Shown here piece after piece: positions 28,377 through 37,390 of a stretch of DNA of 56,148 bases (position 1 is its first letter; each line of letters opens with the position of its first letter). The position numbers and the translations under genes were made by a program. Source of the DNA: Clostridia bacterium (lineage in GTDB: Bacteria; Bacillota; Clostridia; Oscillospirales; CAG-272); assembly GCA_017504785.1 (NCBI GenBank), contig JAFVQL010000081.1, forward strand, positions 1 through 56,148. Reading direction: 5' to 3'. Under the pieces are notes generated by a model. It ran no database searches, was not told the DNA's origin, and was given only the letters and a program-made list of their open reading frames with translations.

Positions 28377-29567
28377 TTATAAAAATCTCGTCAGCGGATG
28401 CGTCCAGATGCCGTAGGCATTTTCATAGTAGACCTTGAAGCCGCCTGCGTTTTTGGGGATCTTGCGCGTGATGACCCCGCTTTTCTTTTCCGCCTCGGTG
28501 AGAGGCTCGTATTTTGCGAGGGGGCGGGGGCCTTCGCCCGCGATGCGAAAATCCATATAATGGATCTTGCTGTTTTCGTCGCAGGGATCGGCGGTGATCG
28601 TGATCGAGCCGTTTTCGATCTTGAAGTCGGTTTTTGCGCGAAGGAAGGCAAAGCTTACCTCGCATCCGTTTTCCTTCAGCCTTGCGGTGTAGTAGCCGCA
28701 TTCCTCCGGCTCAAAGGCGCGCACGCTTCTGCCGCACACCTCGTAGGCTTCTGCCAAGACGCCGTTTTTGTAAATTTGCACGGTGTCCTCCGCATCGGTA
28801 AAGGTTGCGAGCGTGGCGATCTGCCCAAGCAGATAGTTGGAAAAGTCGCCGTTATCCACCTCGATCGCGCGGGGGGCTTCACCGTCCTTATAGCCCTTTA
28901 AAAGCGCGGCGTCCGCTTCGTTTAGGGGCGGAACGGAGGCAAGGTGCTCGTAGCGCACGAGATGAAAGAGCTTCCACGCTTCAAAAAAATCCGAAAGGGG
29001 ATAGCGCACGCGGCGGCAACAGGGGCGAACGGCCTCGCTCACCTCGATCTCGCAAATTTTGCCGTCCCCGTCCTTTAAAATATCCGTGACGAGAGCCACG
29101 TGGCTGCGCTCCTTGCCGCATGCATAGAGAATATCCAAAAGGCGGATATCCTCCGCCGTATAGCAGCCGCGGTCGGCAATGCGGCGCATGCCGGGGATCT
29201 TCTCCCAAAGCAGGGTGCTCACGCGGTAGGGAATGCCGAGGGCATAGCGCACGAGCGCGACGCAAACGACGCCGTAGTTACAGCCGTAAGACAAGCCCTG
29301 CCCCGGGGCGTAGAGCGTGCTGTACGGATTTCGGATCGCGGAAAGGAAGGTGCGGATCTGCGCGTTTTCGGTAACGTATTTATCGGTCTTTTCGGTGGCG
29401 GAAAAGGGAAAGCCGTGAACTTGCGTGCCCGCGGGGAAAAAGCAGTTTTTTCCGTTTATATAGGTGGGAACGTCACGCACGGGCGTGAAAACGAAATCGG
29501 TCAGCTGCAGGGCGCGGGCAAGCGCGGCGCGCTCGCCGCCGTTTTTCGGAAGGGTGCTGATCGGCAT
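28377..29567 (-). CDS. Uncharacterised protein with possible NlpC/P60-like Cys-His site
   Basis: A 396-residue protein without signal peptide or clear membrane helix. The central part has GLSYGCNYGVVCVALVRYAL (Cys96, Cys102) preceding a hydrophobic helix, and about 50 residues later KERSHVALVTDIL (His156). This Cys-helix then His-strand order recalls papain-like/NlpC-P60 peptidases or amidases. The rest (about 200-396) looks beta-rich (TVQIYKNGVLAEAYEV, GYYTARLKENGCEVSFAFL), possibly an Ig-like module. Own promoter upstream and terminator downstream, so monocistronic. I do not recognise a named family; the catalytic reading is inference. Confidence 0.65.
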   Translation of the reverse strand: MPISTLPKNGGERAALARALQLTDFVFTPVRDVPTYINGKNCFFPAGTQVHGFPFSATEKTDKYVTENAQIRTFLSAIRNPYSTLYAPGQGLSYGCNYGVVCVALVRYALGIPYRVSTLLWEKIPGMRRIADRGCYTAEDIRLLDILYACGKERSHVALVTDILKDGDGKICEIEVSEAVRPCCRRVRYPLSDFFEAWKLFHLVRYEHLASVPPLNEADAALLKGYKDGEAPRAIEVDNGDFSNYLLGQIATLATFTDAEDTVQIYKNGVLAEAYEVCGRSVRAFEPEECGYYTARLKENGCEVSFAFLRAKTDFKIENGSITITADPCDENSKIHYMDFRIAGEGPRPLAKYEPLTEAEKKSGVITRKIPKNAGGFKVYYENAYGIWTHPLTRFL

Positions 29568-29650
29568 ACGGATCCTCCTTGTCTTTTTCTTGGCGTTTTC
29601 TTCGATCTCTGCCTTTTTTTGCAGATCCTTTTCAAATATTACCGTATTTT

Positions 29651-29678
29651 ATTTTAACATATACGGAGAAAATGTCAA
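29651..29678 (-). promoter_or_regulatory. Promoter of the possible NlpC/P60-like gene
   Basis: Minus strand TTGACA (29673-29678), a 16-base spacer and TAAAAT (29651-29656). Confidence 0.7.
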
Positions 29679-29797
29679 CTCTCTTTTTTATAAGACCTTC
29701 TTTTTCTTCTTTTTTGGGGAATATCCGTCAAAAACCGTAAAGTGCGCCGCACTCTCTCTTCTTTTTATATAGAATATCACGATTTTCAAAAAAAGCC

Positions 29798-29826
29798 TTG
29801 AAATTGCTTGCAAAAACCATTATAAT
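29798..29826 (+). promoter_or_regulatory. Promoter of the HD-domain gene
   Basis: TTGAAA (29798-29803), a 17-base spacer and TATAAT (29821-29826). A second TATAAT sits nine bases on. It is divergent from the promoter at 29651-29678. Confidence 0.78.
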
Positions 29827-29881
29827 AAATATAATGGGAAAAATAGGGACGTTTTCACAAAAGAAGTAAGGAGGAGTCTTC

Positions 29882-30535
29882 ATGCAGAGCTTTGATACGA
29901 TCCGTAGGGATGGGGCGATCCGCACCTATATTCAAATGGCGGATAAATCTCTGGAAGCCCTCGGCTTCACGGAGCATAGCTTTCCGCACGTTTTGCGCGT
30001 GGCGGAGCAAGCGGCACAGCTGCTAAAAGCGGTCGGCTATGACGAGAGAACGCAGGAGCTGACGAAAATTGCGGGATATCTGCATGACATCGGCAACCTC
30101 GTGAACCGCCACGATCACTCTCAAAGCGGCGCGATCCTTGCCTTCCGCCTTCTTTCCGAGCGCGGATTTTCGCCCGAGGAGATCGCCCCCATCGTCAGCG
30201 CGATCGGCAATCATGACGAGGGCTCCGGCTCTCCCGTCAGCCCCATGGCGGCGGCTTTGATCTTAGCGGATAAAGCCGACGTGCGCCGCAGCCGCGTGCG
30301 CGATACCAAAAACATGGAGAGGGATATTCACGACAGAGTGAATTATTCGGTCACCGATGCGCGCCTTCTCGTGAAGGACGGCGAGGTCTGCCTCTCTCTT
30401 TCGATCGATACCGAGATCAGCTCGGTGATGGAGTATTTCGAGATCTTCACGGAGAGAATGCTACTATGCCGCAAGGCGGCAACGGTTTTGGGGCTTCGCT
30501 TCCGTCTTTATGCCAACGGGCAACCCTTGATTTGA
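29882..30535 (+). CDS. HD-domain metal-dependent phosphohydrolase
   Basis: A 217-residue protein of the HD superfamily. Visible are an early His (FPHVLRVAEQAAQL), the HD doublet in IAGYLHDIGNL, a downstream His (GNHDEGSG) and Asp in LILADKADVRRSRVRD, giving the H...HD...D metal set. Such proteins hydrolyse nucleotides or related phosphoesters; the substrate is not readable. ATG 29882 follows AAGGAGGAG. It lies 68 bp ahead of a HAD phosphatase. Confidence 0.85.
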   Translation: MQSFDTIRRDGAIRTYIQMADKSLEALGFTEHSFPHVLRVAEQAAQLLKAVGYDERTQELTKIAGYLHDIGNLVNRHDHSQSGAILAFRLLSERGFSPEEIAPIVSAIGNHDEGSGSPVSPMAAALILADKADVRRSRVRDTKNMERDIHDRVNYSVTDARLLVKDGEVCLSLSIDTEISSVMEYFEIFTERMLLCRKAATVLGLRFRLYANGQPLI

Positions 30536-30603
30536 CAACAATTATTTGCAAAATGCAAATTTTGATAGAGGTTTTATAAGAAGTAGAAGAGAATGGAGGA
30601 AGG

Positions 30604-31392
30604 ATGAGTAAATTAACAATTGAAAAAATCCGTGAAAAGCGCGCGTTCATCTGCGATATGGACGGCGTGATCTATCACGGCAATCGCTTGATCCCGGGAG
30701 CAAAAAAGTTTTTGGACTGGCTGTATGCAAACAACAAGGACTTCTTGTTTTTGACCAACAGCTCCGAAAGATCCCCCAAGGAGCTCGCGCAGAAGCTTTC
30801 GCGCCTCGGCCTTTCGGTCAGCGAGGATCATTTCTATACGAGCGCTTTGGCGACCGCTTCGTTTATCGCGGGGCAATGCCCCGGCGGCTCGGTGTACGCC
30901 ATTGGCGAGCCGGGACTGACGAACGCGCTGTACGAGGCGGGGCTTTCGATGAACGACGTCAACCCCGACTACGTGGTGCTCGGTGAGACGCGCTCCTTGA
31001 ATTACGAAAAGATCGAGAAGGCGGTGCAGCTCGTGTTTGCGGGTGCAAAGCTGATCGGCACGAATACCGACCTGACGGGCCCCTCCGAAAAGGGCATCAT
31101 GCCCGCTTGCCGCGCGCTGATGGCGCCGATCGAGCTGACGACGGGAAAGCAGGCGTATTACGTGGGCAAGCCCAATCCCCTTATCATGCGCCACGCCAAG
31201 AATAAGCTTGGGTATCACCGCGCGGAGGTTGCCATCATCGGTGACCGTATGGATACGGATATCGTTGCGGGCGTGGAAAGCGAGATCGATACGGTGCTGG
31301 TGCTTTCCGGCGTGACGGACATAGAAACGATGAACAAATTTGCTTACGGGCCGAGCATCGTTCTTTCGGACGTGGGCGAGATCTGTGAGTAA
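30604..31392 (+). CDS. HAD-IIA family sugar/nucleotide phosphatase (NagD-like)
   Basis: A 262-residue HAD hydrolase. Motif I CDMDGVIYHGN (nucleophile Asp), motif II FLTNSSERSP, Lys in YYVGKPNPLIM, and motif III/IV GDRMDTDIVAGVES. The inserted C2 cap between motifs II and III marks class IIA (NagD, AraL, phosphoglycolate phosphatase-like). It follows GAGGAAGG and precedes the Na/Pi gene by 33 bp, so HD, HAD and Na/Pi may form one phosphate-related unit. Confidence 0.9.
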   Translation: MSKLTIEKIREKRAFICDMDGVIYHGNRLIPGAKKFLDWLYANNKDFLFLTNSSERSPKELAQKLSRLGLSVSEDHFYTSALATASFIAGQCPGGSVYAIGEPGLTNALYEAGLSMNDVNPDYVVLGETRSLNYEKIEKAVQLVFAGAKLIGTNTDLTGPSEKGIMPACRALMAPIELTTGKQAYYVGKPNPLIMRHAKNKLGYHRAEVAIIGDRMDTDIVAGVESEIDTVLVLSGVTDIETMNKFAYGPSIVLSDVGEICE

Positions 31393-31425
31393 CGGTTAGT
31401 AACCGATAAAGAAAGGAATATAAAA

Positions 31426-33174
31426 GTGGATATACTTGCTCTTGTTTGCGGTCTTGCGCTGTTCCTTTACGGAATGGACACCATGGGTAACGCGCTGAAG
31501 AAAAGCGCGGGCTCGGGCCTGAAAGCGACGCTCGGAAAAATGACGGCGAGCCCCTGGCGCGGCTTTGCGCTCGGTCTCGGCGTGACGGCAATCATTCAAT
31601 CCTCCTCCGCCACCACGGTCATGGTGGTCGGCTTCGTGAACTCGGGAACGATGACGCTCTTTCAAGCGATCAGCGTGATCATGGGTGCGAACGTCGGTAC
31701 GGCGGTCACGGCGTGGATCACCGGTCTTTCCGGTATCGGAAGCGGCGCTCAGGCGGCGGTGGGCTTCCTCAATCTTCTGAAGCCTTCCTCTTGGATGCCC
31801 TTGGTGGCACTTGCCGGCATTGCTCTTATCATGTTTTCCAAGCGCAGCCGTAAAAAGGATATCGGAACGATCCTGATCGGCTTCTCGGTCTTGATGGTCG
31901 GCATGGATATGATGGGAGACGCCGTTGGCGGTCTGAAGGACAGCGCATCCTTCCAATCGATTCTCACGATGTTTGAAAATCCCATTCTCGGCGTGCTGGC
32001 AGGCCTTGTGCTGACGGCGATCGTGCAGTCCTCCTCGGCATCCATCGGTATTTTGCAGTCGCTCTCGACGACGGGTGCGATCACCTTCGGAACGGCGATC
32101 CCGATCATTCTCGGTCAGAATATCGGTACCTGCGTTACCGCAATGCTCTCCGCGATCAGCGCGAATAAAAACGGTAAGCGCGCGGCGGTTGCACATCTGT
32201 ACTTCAACGTCATCGGCGTTGTTTTCTGGCTTTCGGCCTTCTATATCGTGAACGCCTTTGCAAACTTTGCCTTCGCCAGCCAAACGATCGACATGTGGGG
32301 CATTGCCGCCGTGCATACGATCTTCAAGATCTTGGCCGTTGGCCTTCTGTTCCCGTTTGCAAAGTATCTTGAAAAGCTTGCAATTCTGACCGTTAAGGAT
32401 AAGGCGGACGACGATGCGCCCTCGAAGCTTCTCGATCCTCGCCTGATCGCAACGCCCGCCGTTGCCGTAGCGCGCGCCACCGAGGTGACCGCGACGATGG
32501 CAAATATCGCGTGCACCGCGCTTCGCAAGTCCATGAAGCTCATCTCTGCATACGATGCGGATGAAGCGGATCTTGTGCGCGATCTGGAGTCCAAGGCCGA
32601 TGTTTACGAGGACGAGCTTGGCTCGTATCTTGTGAAGGTGTCCGCCGAAGCTCTGGCCGATGCGGATAACCTTCAGCTGACCAAGCTCTTGCATATCATC
32701 GGAGATTTCGAGCGCATTTCCGATCACGCGGTGAACATCGTGGAATCCGCAGAGGAGATCCGCGCGAAAAAGCTTGCGTTCTCGCAGGAGGCAACCCGCG
32801 AGCTGACCGTCATGACGGCGGCGATCGAGGAGATCCTCGATATCAGCGAGCGTGCATTCTGTGAAAACGATCTTGCCGTTGCATCCAAGATCGAGCCTCT
32901 GGAGCAGGTTGTGGATGCGCTGAAGGATCAGATCAAGTCTAACCATATCAAGCGTTTGCAGAAGAGCGAATGCTCCATCGAGCACGGCTTCGTGCTTTCG
33001 GATCTTCTCAATAACTTTGAGCGCGTTTCGGATCACTGCTCCAACGTGGGTGGCTGCATCATCGAGCTTGCACACGATGCGCTCGATCTGCATAAGTACC
33101 TCTCCGAGGTCAAGGTTGGCGGTGCCGCATTCAAGCGTGATTTCGAAGCGTTTGAAAAGAAATACGCCCTGTGA
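31426..33174 (+). CDS. Na+/phosphate cotransporter with C-terminal PhoU domain
   Basis: A 582-residue NptA/YjbB-like protein starting at GTG 31426. The two Na/Pi repeats each contain a QSSSAT or QSSSAS motif (GVTAIIQSSSATTVMVVG and LTAIVQSSSASIGILQS), with about nine hydrophobic segments in residues 1-325. Residues about 345-560 are a helical PhoU-like region (FERISDHAVNIVESAEEI, FERVSDHCSNVGGCI). It imports or exports inorganic phosphate with sodium. It is followed by a terminator. Confidence 0.93.
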   Translation: MDILALVCGLALFLYGMDTMGNALKKSAGSGLKATLGKMTASPWRGFALGLGVTAIIQSSSATTVMVVGFVNSGTMTLFQAISVIMGANVGTAVTAWITGLSGIGSGAQAAVGFLNLLKPSSWMPLVALAGIALIMFSKRSRKKDIGTILIGFSVLMVGMDMMGDAVGGLKDSASFQSILTMFENPILGVLAGLVLTAIVQSSSASIGILQSLSTTGAITFGTAIPIILGQNIGTCVTAMLSAISANKNGKRAAVAHLYFNVIGVVFWLSAFYIVNAFANFAFASQTIDMWGIAAVHTIFKILAVGLLFPFAKYLEKLAILTVKDKADDDAPSKLLDPRLIATPAVAVARATEVTATMANIACTALRKSMKLISAYDADEADLVRDLESKADVYEDELGSYLVKVSAEALADADNLQLTKLLHIIGDFERISDHAVNIVESAEEIRAKKLAFSQEATRELTVMTAAIEEILDISERAFCENDLAVASKIEPLEQVVDALKDQIKSNHIKRLQKSECSIEHGFVLSDLLNNFERVSDHCSNVGGCIIELAHDALDLHKYLSEVKVGGAAFKRDFEAFEKKYAL

Positions 33175-33193
33175 AAGAGAATTTTTTAAAAAC

Positions 33194-33236
33194 GTATGCG
33201 CTGTGCCGAAAACGGGTGCGGCGCATACTTCTTTTT
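33194..33236 (+). terminator. Terminator after the Na/Pi cotransporter
   Basis: GTATGCGC (33194-33201) pairs with GCGCATAC (33221-33228), with an inner CCG-AAAA-CGG, followed by TTCTTTTTCT. Confidence 0.85.
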
Positions 33237-33247
33237 CTGATATTCGG

Positions 33248-33276
33248 TTGCATAATGAAGAAATATCTGTTATAAT
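33248..33276 (+). promoter_or_regulatory. Promoter of the SDR gene
   Basis: TTGCAT (33248-33253), a 17-base spacer and TATAAT (33271-33276). Confidence 0.78.
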
Positions 33277-33347
33277 CAAGATAGATACTTTCGGCGCGCC
33301 TTTCCCTGTCCCCGCGCGCGGCGAAGTAAGCTTTCTCGGAGGAAAAA

Positions 33348-34148
33348 ATGAGTACAAAAAAATGCGTTCTGATCACGGGGGCGAGCGGCGGCATGGGGCA
33401 GAGGTGCGCCCGTCTGCTCTGCGAAAGCGGCTATCGCGTGTTTGCCTTGGATCTAAAGCCCTGTGAGGACCTCGACGGCGTTACCTTTATTGAGGCGGAC
33501 GTCACGCGCGAGGAAAGTCTCTGTGCGGCGGTCGAAAGGATACGGGAGCAGACCGATTCTCTCTACGCCGTTTTGCATTTCGCGGGCATTTATATGCTGG
33601 ATTCTCTGGTGGAGATGGATGCGAGCGCATTCCGCCGCATTTTGGACGTTAATTTCACGGGCGTTTTCCTTTTAAATAAGCTCGTTTTGCCCATGCTGCA
33701 AAAGGGAAGCCGCATTTTGATCACAACGAGCGAGCTTGCGCCGCTCGATCCCTTGCCCTTCACGGGGATCTACGCCGTGACCAAGGCGGCTCTGGATAAA
33801 TACGCTTATTCGCTCGCGATGGAGCTGCAGCTGCTCGGCATCCGCGTTTCGGTGCTTCGTGCCGGTGCGGTGGAAACGGGAATGCTCGGTGCTTCCACCG
33901 CCGCGCTCGACCGCTTCTGCGAGAAAACAAAGACCTATACCTTCGGGGCGCAAAAATTCCGCACGGTCGTCAATCGCGTGGAGGCAAGATGCATTCCGCC
34001 CGAGCGCATTGCGAAAAAGGCGAAGGGGATCATCGAAAAAGGATCGCCGCGCTTTGCCTATGCGATCAACCGAAATCCTCTGCTTTTGCTTTTGAACGCT
34101 TTGCCGAAGCGACTGCAGCTTTTTGCTATCCGCCATATTTTGAAATGA
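33348..34148 (+). CDS. Short-chain dehydrogenase/reductase
   Basis: A 266-residue classical SDR. Cofactor motif TGASGGMGQR at the N-terminus, LHFAGIYM (the NAG-like motif), DVNFTGVF, catalytic Ser in LITTSELAPL, and YAVTKAALDKYA with the Tyr-X3-Lys pair. It oxidises or reduces an alcohol/ketone with NAD(P); the Asp after the second strand (VFALDLKP) hints at NAD. Monocistronic, starting behind CGGAGG. Confidence 0.88.
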   Translation: MSTKKCVLITGASGGMGQRCARLLCESGYRVFALDLKPCEDLDGVTFIEADVTREESLCAAVERIREQTDSLYAVLHFAGIYMLDSLVEMDASAFRRILDVNFTGVFLLNKLVLPMLQKGSRILITTSELAPLDPLPFTGIYAVTKAALDKYAYSLAMELQLLGIRVSVLRAGAVETGMLGASTAALDRFCEKTKTYTFGAQKFRTVVNRVEARCIPPERIAKKAKGIIEKGSPRFAYAINRNPLLLLLNALPKRLQLFAIRHILK

Positions 34149-34179
34149 TTCAAAAAATAAAAGAAAACAAAACTTTACA

Positions 34180-34475
34180 AAAGGGGAGTTATAAAACAAG
34201 TATTGCCCCGGCGTAAGATGATACGCTGTTGTCCGTCGGATATTGCGAAGGGACTTTTGACGGCAGGATAGGAAACGATCTCCTGTATTTCTTAAAGCCG
34301 ACCGCCAAGAGCGGCATTTTGCAGCGGCTCTGCCCAAAAAACCAATCGGCTTTATCACGGTTATGGCACTTCTCACGACCTTTCGTAAGGCCGTGGATGC
34401 GAACACCGCCCCGTGGGTGGCAAATCTTTCAGCCCGACCTTTTTCCCACGCGCCCATGACTTGTCGGGCGGTATG
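34180..34475. ncRNA. Candidate structured non-coding RNA, strand unresolved
   Basis: This gene-free 440-bp gap holds dense nested complementarity. GGGG 34183 pairs with CCCC 34206; GGCGTA 34210-34215 with TACGCT 34222-34227; CCGTC 34233-34237 with GACGG 34259-34263. A perfect 9-bp stem TAAAGCCGA 34293-34301 / TCGGCTTTA 34346-34354 encloses CCGC/GCGG (34302, 34311) and GCAG/CTGC (34321, 34330). CACG-A-CCTT 34374-34382 pairs with AAGG-C-CGTG 34387-34395, and GCCCGAC 34432-34438 with GTCGGGC 34463-34469. GTGGG 34413-34417 could form a pseudoknot with CCCAC 34445-34449. This looks like a multi-helix RNA. It lacks RNase P, tmRNA, SRP, T-box or cobalamin-riboswitch core motifs; raiA-type RNA is one family worth testing. 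Confidence 0.5.
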
Positions 34476-34526
34476 TGAAAAGAGAGAAAAAACGCCTTTT
34501 ATCGGAATCGAAATCGGCAGAATATA

Positions 34527-34555
34527 TTGACAAAGCGTGTCGAAAAGGGTATAAT
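34527..34555 (+). promoter_or_regulatory. Consensus promoter of xpt
   Basis: A perfect TTGACA (34527-34532), a 17-base spacer and TATAAT (34550-34555). The leader to the start codon is under 30 nt, too short for the purine riboswitch that often controls xpt. Confidence 0.88.
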
Positions 34556-34588
34556 ATTTTTATCAATTTGAAGTGTGGGGTGTAAGGT

Positions 34589-35173
34589 GTGAATTTTTTG
34601 GAAGAGCGCATTTTGAAGGACGGTATCGTAAAGGAAGGAAACGTTTTGAAGGTGGATAGCTTTTTGAACCACCAGATGGACGTTGCGCTGCTCGATGCGA
34701 TCGGCGAGGAATTTCACCGCCGCTTTGCGGATACAGAAGTGACGAAGGTGCTCACCATTGAGGCCTCGGGCATTGCGATCGCGTACGCTGCCGCGCGTTG
34801 CTTCGGTGTGCCGATGGTGTTTGCCAAGAAAGCGAAGAGCATCAATATCGACGGCGATATGTATAGTGCCGAGGTGGAGTCCTTCACGCACAAGAATAAG
34901 AATCAGGTCATCGTTTCAAAGAAGTTCCTTTCGGCTGACGATAAGGTGTTGATCGTGGATGACTTTTTGGCAAACGGATGCGCCTTGCAGGGCTTGATCT
35001 CGATCACGGAGGCGGCAGGCGCGCGCGTTGCGGGCATCGGCATTGCGATCGAAAAGGGCTTCCAGTTTGGCGGCAGAAGCATCCGCAATCTCGGCTATCG
35101 CCTTGAGTCGCTGGCGATCGTGGAAGCGATGGATGCCGAGAAGAAAACGATCGTTTTCCGCGAGCAGAAATAA
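34589..35173 (+). CDS. xpt: Xanthine phosphoribosyltransferase
   Basis: This 194-residue PRTase joins xanthine (and weakly guanine) to PRPP for purine salvage. The family start [14 protein letters not shown], the middle [16 protein letters not shown] and FAKKAKS, and the PRPP-binding loop [14 protein letters not shown] are all present. It starts at GTG 34589 behind GGGGTGTAAGGT. It is convergent with a nucleoside ABC transporter operon across a shared terminator, so uptake and salvage of purines are neighbours here. Confidence 0.93.
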   Translation: MNFLEERILKDGIVKEGNVLKVDSFLNHQMDVALLDAIGEEFHRRFADTEVTKVLTIEASGIAIAYAAARCFGVPMVFAKKAKSINIDGDMYSAEVESFTHKNKNQVIVSKKFLSADDKVLIVDDFLANGCALQGLISITEAAGARVAGIGIAIEKGFQFGGRSIRNLGYRLESLAIVEAMDAEKKTIVFREQK

Positions 35174-35226
35174 CGGAGCTTTTGAATAAGAAAAATCCTC
35201 TGTTTTATTCATTCATAAATCAAAAT

Positions 35227-35271
35227 AAAGAACAGCAAAGGACCGAAAAATCACGTCCTTTGCTGTTCTTT
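35227..35271. terminator. Bidirectional terminator between xpt and the nucleoside transporter
   Basis: AAAGAACAGCAAAGGAC (35227-35243) and its exact complement (35255-35271), a 17-bp perfect stem, loop about 11 nt, A-run on one side and T-run on the other. Confidence 0.93.
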
Positions 35272-35303
35272 TTGCAAACAATGATTTGCTATGATCGGAT
35301 TTT

Positions 35304-36254
35304 TTATCTTTCCTCTCGGAAATACGAAAGTCCGAGCGATGCGGGCGGCTGATTCTCGCGCTTCTTTCCGATGCTCGTGATGATCAAAACGACGATCGTT
35401 ACAAGATAGGGAAGCATCTGCAGAAGCGGCGTTGCGCTCATGCCGAGGTTGATGCCGAGCAGGGTGGGAATGCGCGTGCCCGCGAGGTAGAGAAGACCGA
35501 AGATGATCGAGCCGATGATGCTGATCTGCGGTCTCCACAGCGTGAAGATAACCAGCGCCACCGAGAGCCAGCCGAGTGCTTCGATGGTCTTATAAGCCTC
35601 CATCGAGCCCATATAGTCCATGATGTAGTAAAGTCCGCCGAGTGCCGCCACCGCACTTCCGATGCAGGTCGCGCCGTATTTATACGCGGTCACGTTGATG
35701 CCGACGGCATCCGCCGTTGCGGGATTCTCGCCCACGGCGCGCAGATGAAGGCCTACTCTCGTGCGCGTCAGCACGTAAGCCGAGGCCAAAGCAATGCCGA
35801 TCGCAAGATACATCATAATGCCCCAATATTTAAGGCCTGTGTCTGCGGATGCGAAGGGGGCACGGAAGTATTTGAGCGCGTAGAGATAGTTTCTCGTTGC
35901 GTTGATCGCCATACCGTTCATAACGTATTTCGTTACGCCGACGCCAAAGGTCGTCATCGCAAGACCGGTCACGTTCTGGTTGGCCTTGAGGGTAACGGTC
36001 AGGAAGCTATAGATCGCGCCCATCAGCGCGCCGCCGAGAATTGCGGCGATGATCGCGATGATAACCGCCAAAAAGCCGGGAAGATCGTAGCATGCCTTCA
36101 GGGCAAGACAGCCCGAAGCGCCGCCGATACACATGATACCGGGGATTCCGAGGTTCAGATGCCCCGCCTTTTCGGTGAGGATCTCACCCGTGCAGCCGAG
36201 AAGGAAGGTCATGCCGATGGCGACGGAGGTCAAAATATAGTCGAGAAGCATCAT
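35304..36254 (-). CDS. Nucleoside ABC transporter permease (BMP type, NupQ-like)
   Basis: A 316-residue membrane protein with about eight to nine hydrophobic segments, of the BPD_transp_2 family: GCTGEILTEKAGHLNLGIPG near the N-terminus and VGLHLRAVGENPATADAVGI, which contacts the ATPase. It is the last gene of a minus-strand operon of substrate-binding protein, ATPase and two permeases. Its start overlaps the stop of the other permease by one base. It probably imports purine nucleosides. Confidence 0.92.
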   Translation of the reverse strand: MMLLDYILTSVAIGMTFLLGCTGEILTEKAGHLNLGIPGIMCIGGASGCLALKACYDLPGFLAVIIAIIAAILGGALMGAIYSFLTVTLKANQNVTGLAMTTFGVGVTKYVMNGMAINATRNYLYALKYFRAPFASADTGLKYWGIMMYLAIGIALASAYVLTRTRVGLHLRAVGENPATADAVGINVTAYKYGATCIGSAVAALGGLYYIMDYMGSMEAYKTIEALGWLSVALVIFTLWRPQISIIGSIIFGLLYLAGTRIPTLLGINLGMSATPLLQMLPYLVTIVVLIITSIGKKRENQPPASLGLSYFREER

Positions 36255-37387
36255 TATGCGTTACCTCCTTCGCTTTCGGATTTTTCCGATTTTATGGGAG
36301 CGGGGATCGCCGCTTCCTCGCGCGTCTTGAATTTCAACTGATAATGAATAAAGAATTCGCAGCCGATGATAAAGAAGAGAACGATGCCGACCACCATGTC
36401 GGGGAAGGCAGAGTCTACGTTGAAGGTAGAGGTGACCTGTGCCGCGCCTTGATCAAGGAAGGTGATAAAGGCGGACGTTCCGATCATGATGAGGGGATTG
36501 AATTTTGCAAGCCAGGAAACCATGATGGCAGTGAAGCCCATACCGCCCACCGAGGTAACGGCAACGGAATGGTCCAGCGCGCCGACGATCAAGAAGCCTG
36601 CAAAGCCGCAGATCGCGCCCGAAATGAGCATCGTGCGGATAATGACCTTTTTGACGTTGATGCCGATATAGTTTGCGGTGTTCTCGGATTCGCCGACGAC
36701 CGAGATCTCATAGCCCTGCTTGGTGTACTTCTGATAGACGTAAACGGCGGCGGTGAGAAGGAGCACGAGAAGGATCAGAAGGAGATATTCATGCCCTAAA
36801 ATCGGCAGATGTCCCTGATCGAGTCTTCCGAGCACGCTGGAGCCGCTGGGCGTCCAAAGGAGCAGATAATAGGAAACAAGACCGGTGGCAACGTAGTTCA
36901 TCATCAGGGTGAAAAGGGTCTCATTCGTGCCCCAGATCGCCTTGAACACGGCGGGAATACCGCCCCAGACCGCACCGACGAGGATCGCCGCCAAAAACAT
37001 CAAAACAAGCAAAAGCCAGTTGGGAAGTCCCTTTCCGTGGATAACCACGGCAACCGCCGCAAGCGCGCCGATCAGCGTTTGTCCCTCCGCGCCGATGTTC
37101 CAAAAGCGCATTTTGAAGGCGGGCGTGATCGCGAGTGCGATGCAAAGCAGAACGCAGGCATCCTTGGCGAATTTCCAAATGCGGCGGCTCGAGCCGAACG
37201 CGCCGTCAAACATCGTGACGATGAATTTAAAGGGGTTTGCATCGATCATGAGAAGCGAGAGGATCGAGCAAAGAAGAAGCGCCGCCACCACGGCGATCAC
37301 GCGAAAGAGCATCGATTTCCAAACGGGAATCGTGCTTCGCTTCACCACGTGGAAGGGAAGCTCGAATTTTTTAGCGTTTTCCTTCAC
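36254..37387 (-). CDS. Nucleoside ABC transporter permease (BMP type, NupP-like)
   Basis: A 377-residue permease pairing with the downstream one. It has a cytoplasmic N-terminus (FHVVKRSTIP), about nine hydrophobic helices, FWNIGAEGQTLIGALAAVAV and the coupling segment YEISVVGESENTANYIGINV. The charged C-terminal tail (KSEKSESEGG) is variable. It lies three bases after the ATPase stop. Confidence 0.92.
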   Translation of the reverse strand: MKENAKKFELPFHVVKRSTIPVWKSMLFRVIAVVAALLLCSILSLLMIDANPFKFIVTMFDGAFGSSRRIWKFAKDACVLLCIALAITPAFKMRFWNIGAEGQTLIGALAAVAVVIHGKGLPNWLLLVLMFLAAILVGAVWGGIPAVFKAIWGTNETLFTLMMNYVATGLVSYYLLLWTPSGSSVLGRLDQGHLPILGHEYLLLILLVLLLTAAVYVYQKYTKQGYEISVVGESENTANYIGINVKKVIIRTMLISGAICGFAGFLIVGALDHSVAVTSVGGMGFTAIMVSWLAKFNPLIMIGTSAFITFLDQGAAQVTSTFNVDSAFPDMVVGIVLFFIIGCEFFIHYQLKFKTREEAAIPAPIKSEKSESEGGNA

Positions 37388-37390
37388 CTT

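Noticed and set aside
34229-34459. 76-codon plus-strand frame in the gap before xpt
   Set aside because: No ribosome binding site or domain; the pairing pattern of the DNA favours a structured RNA.
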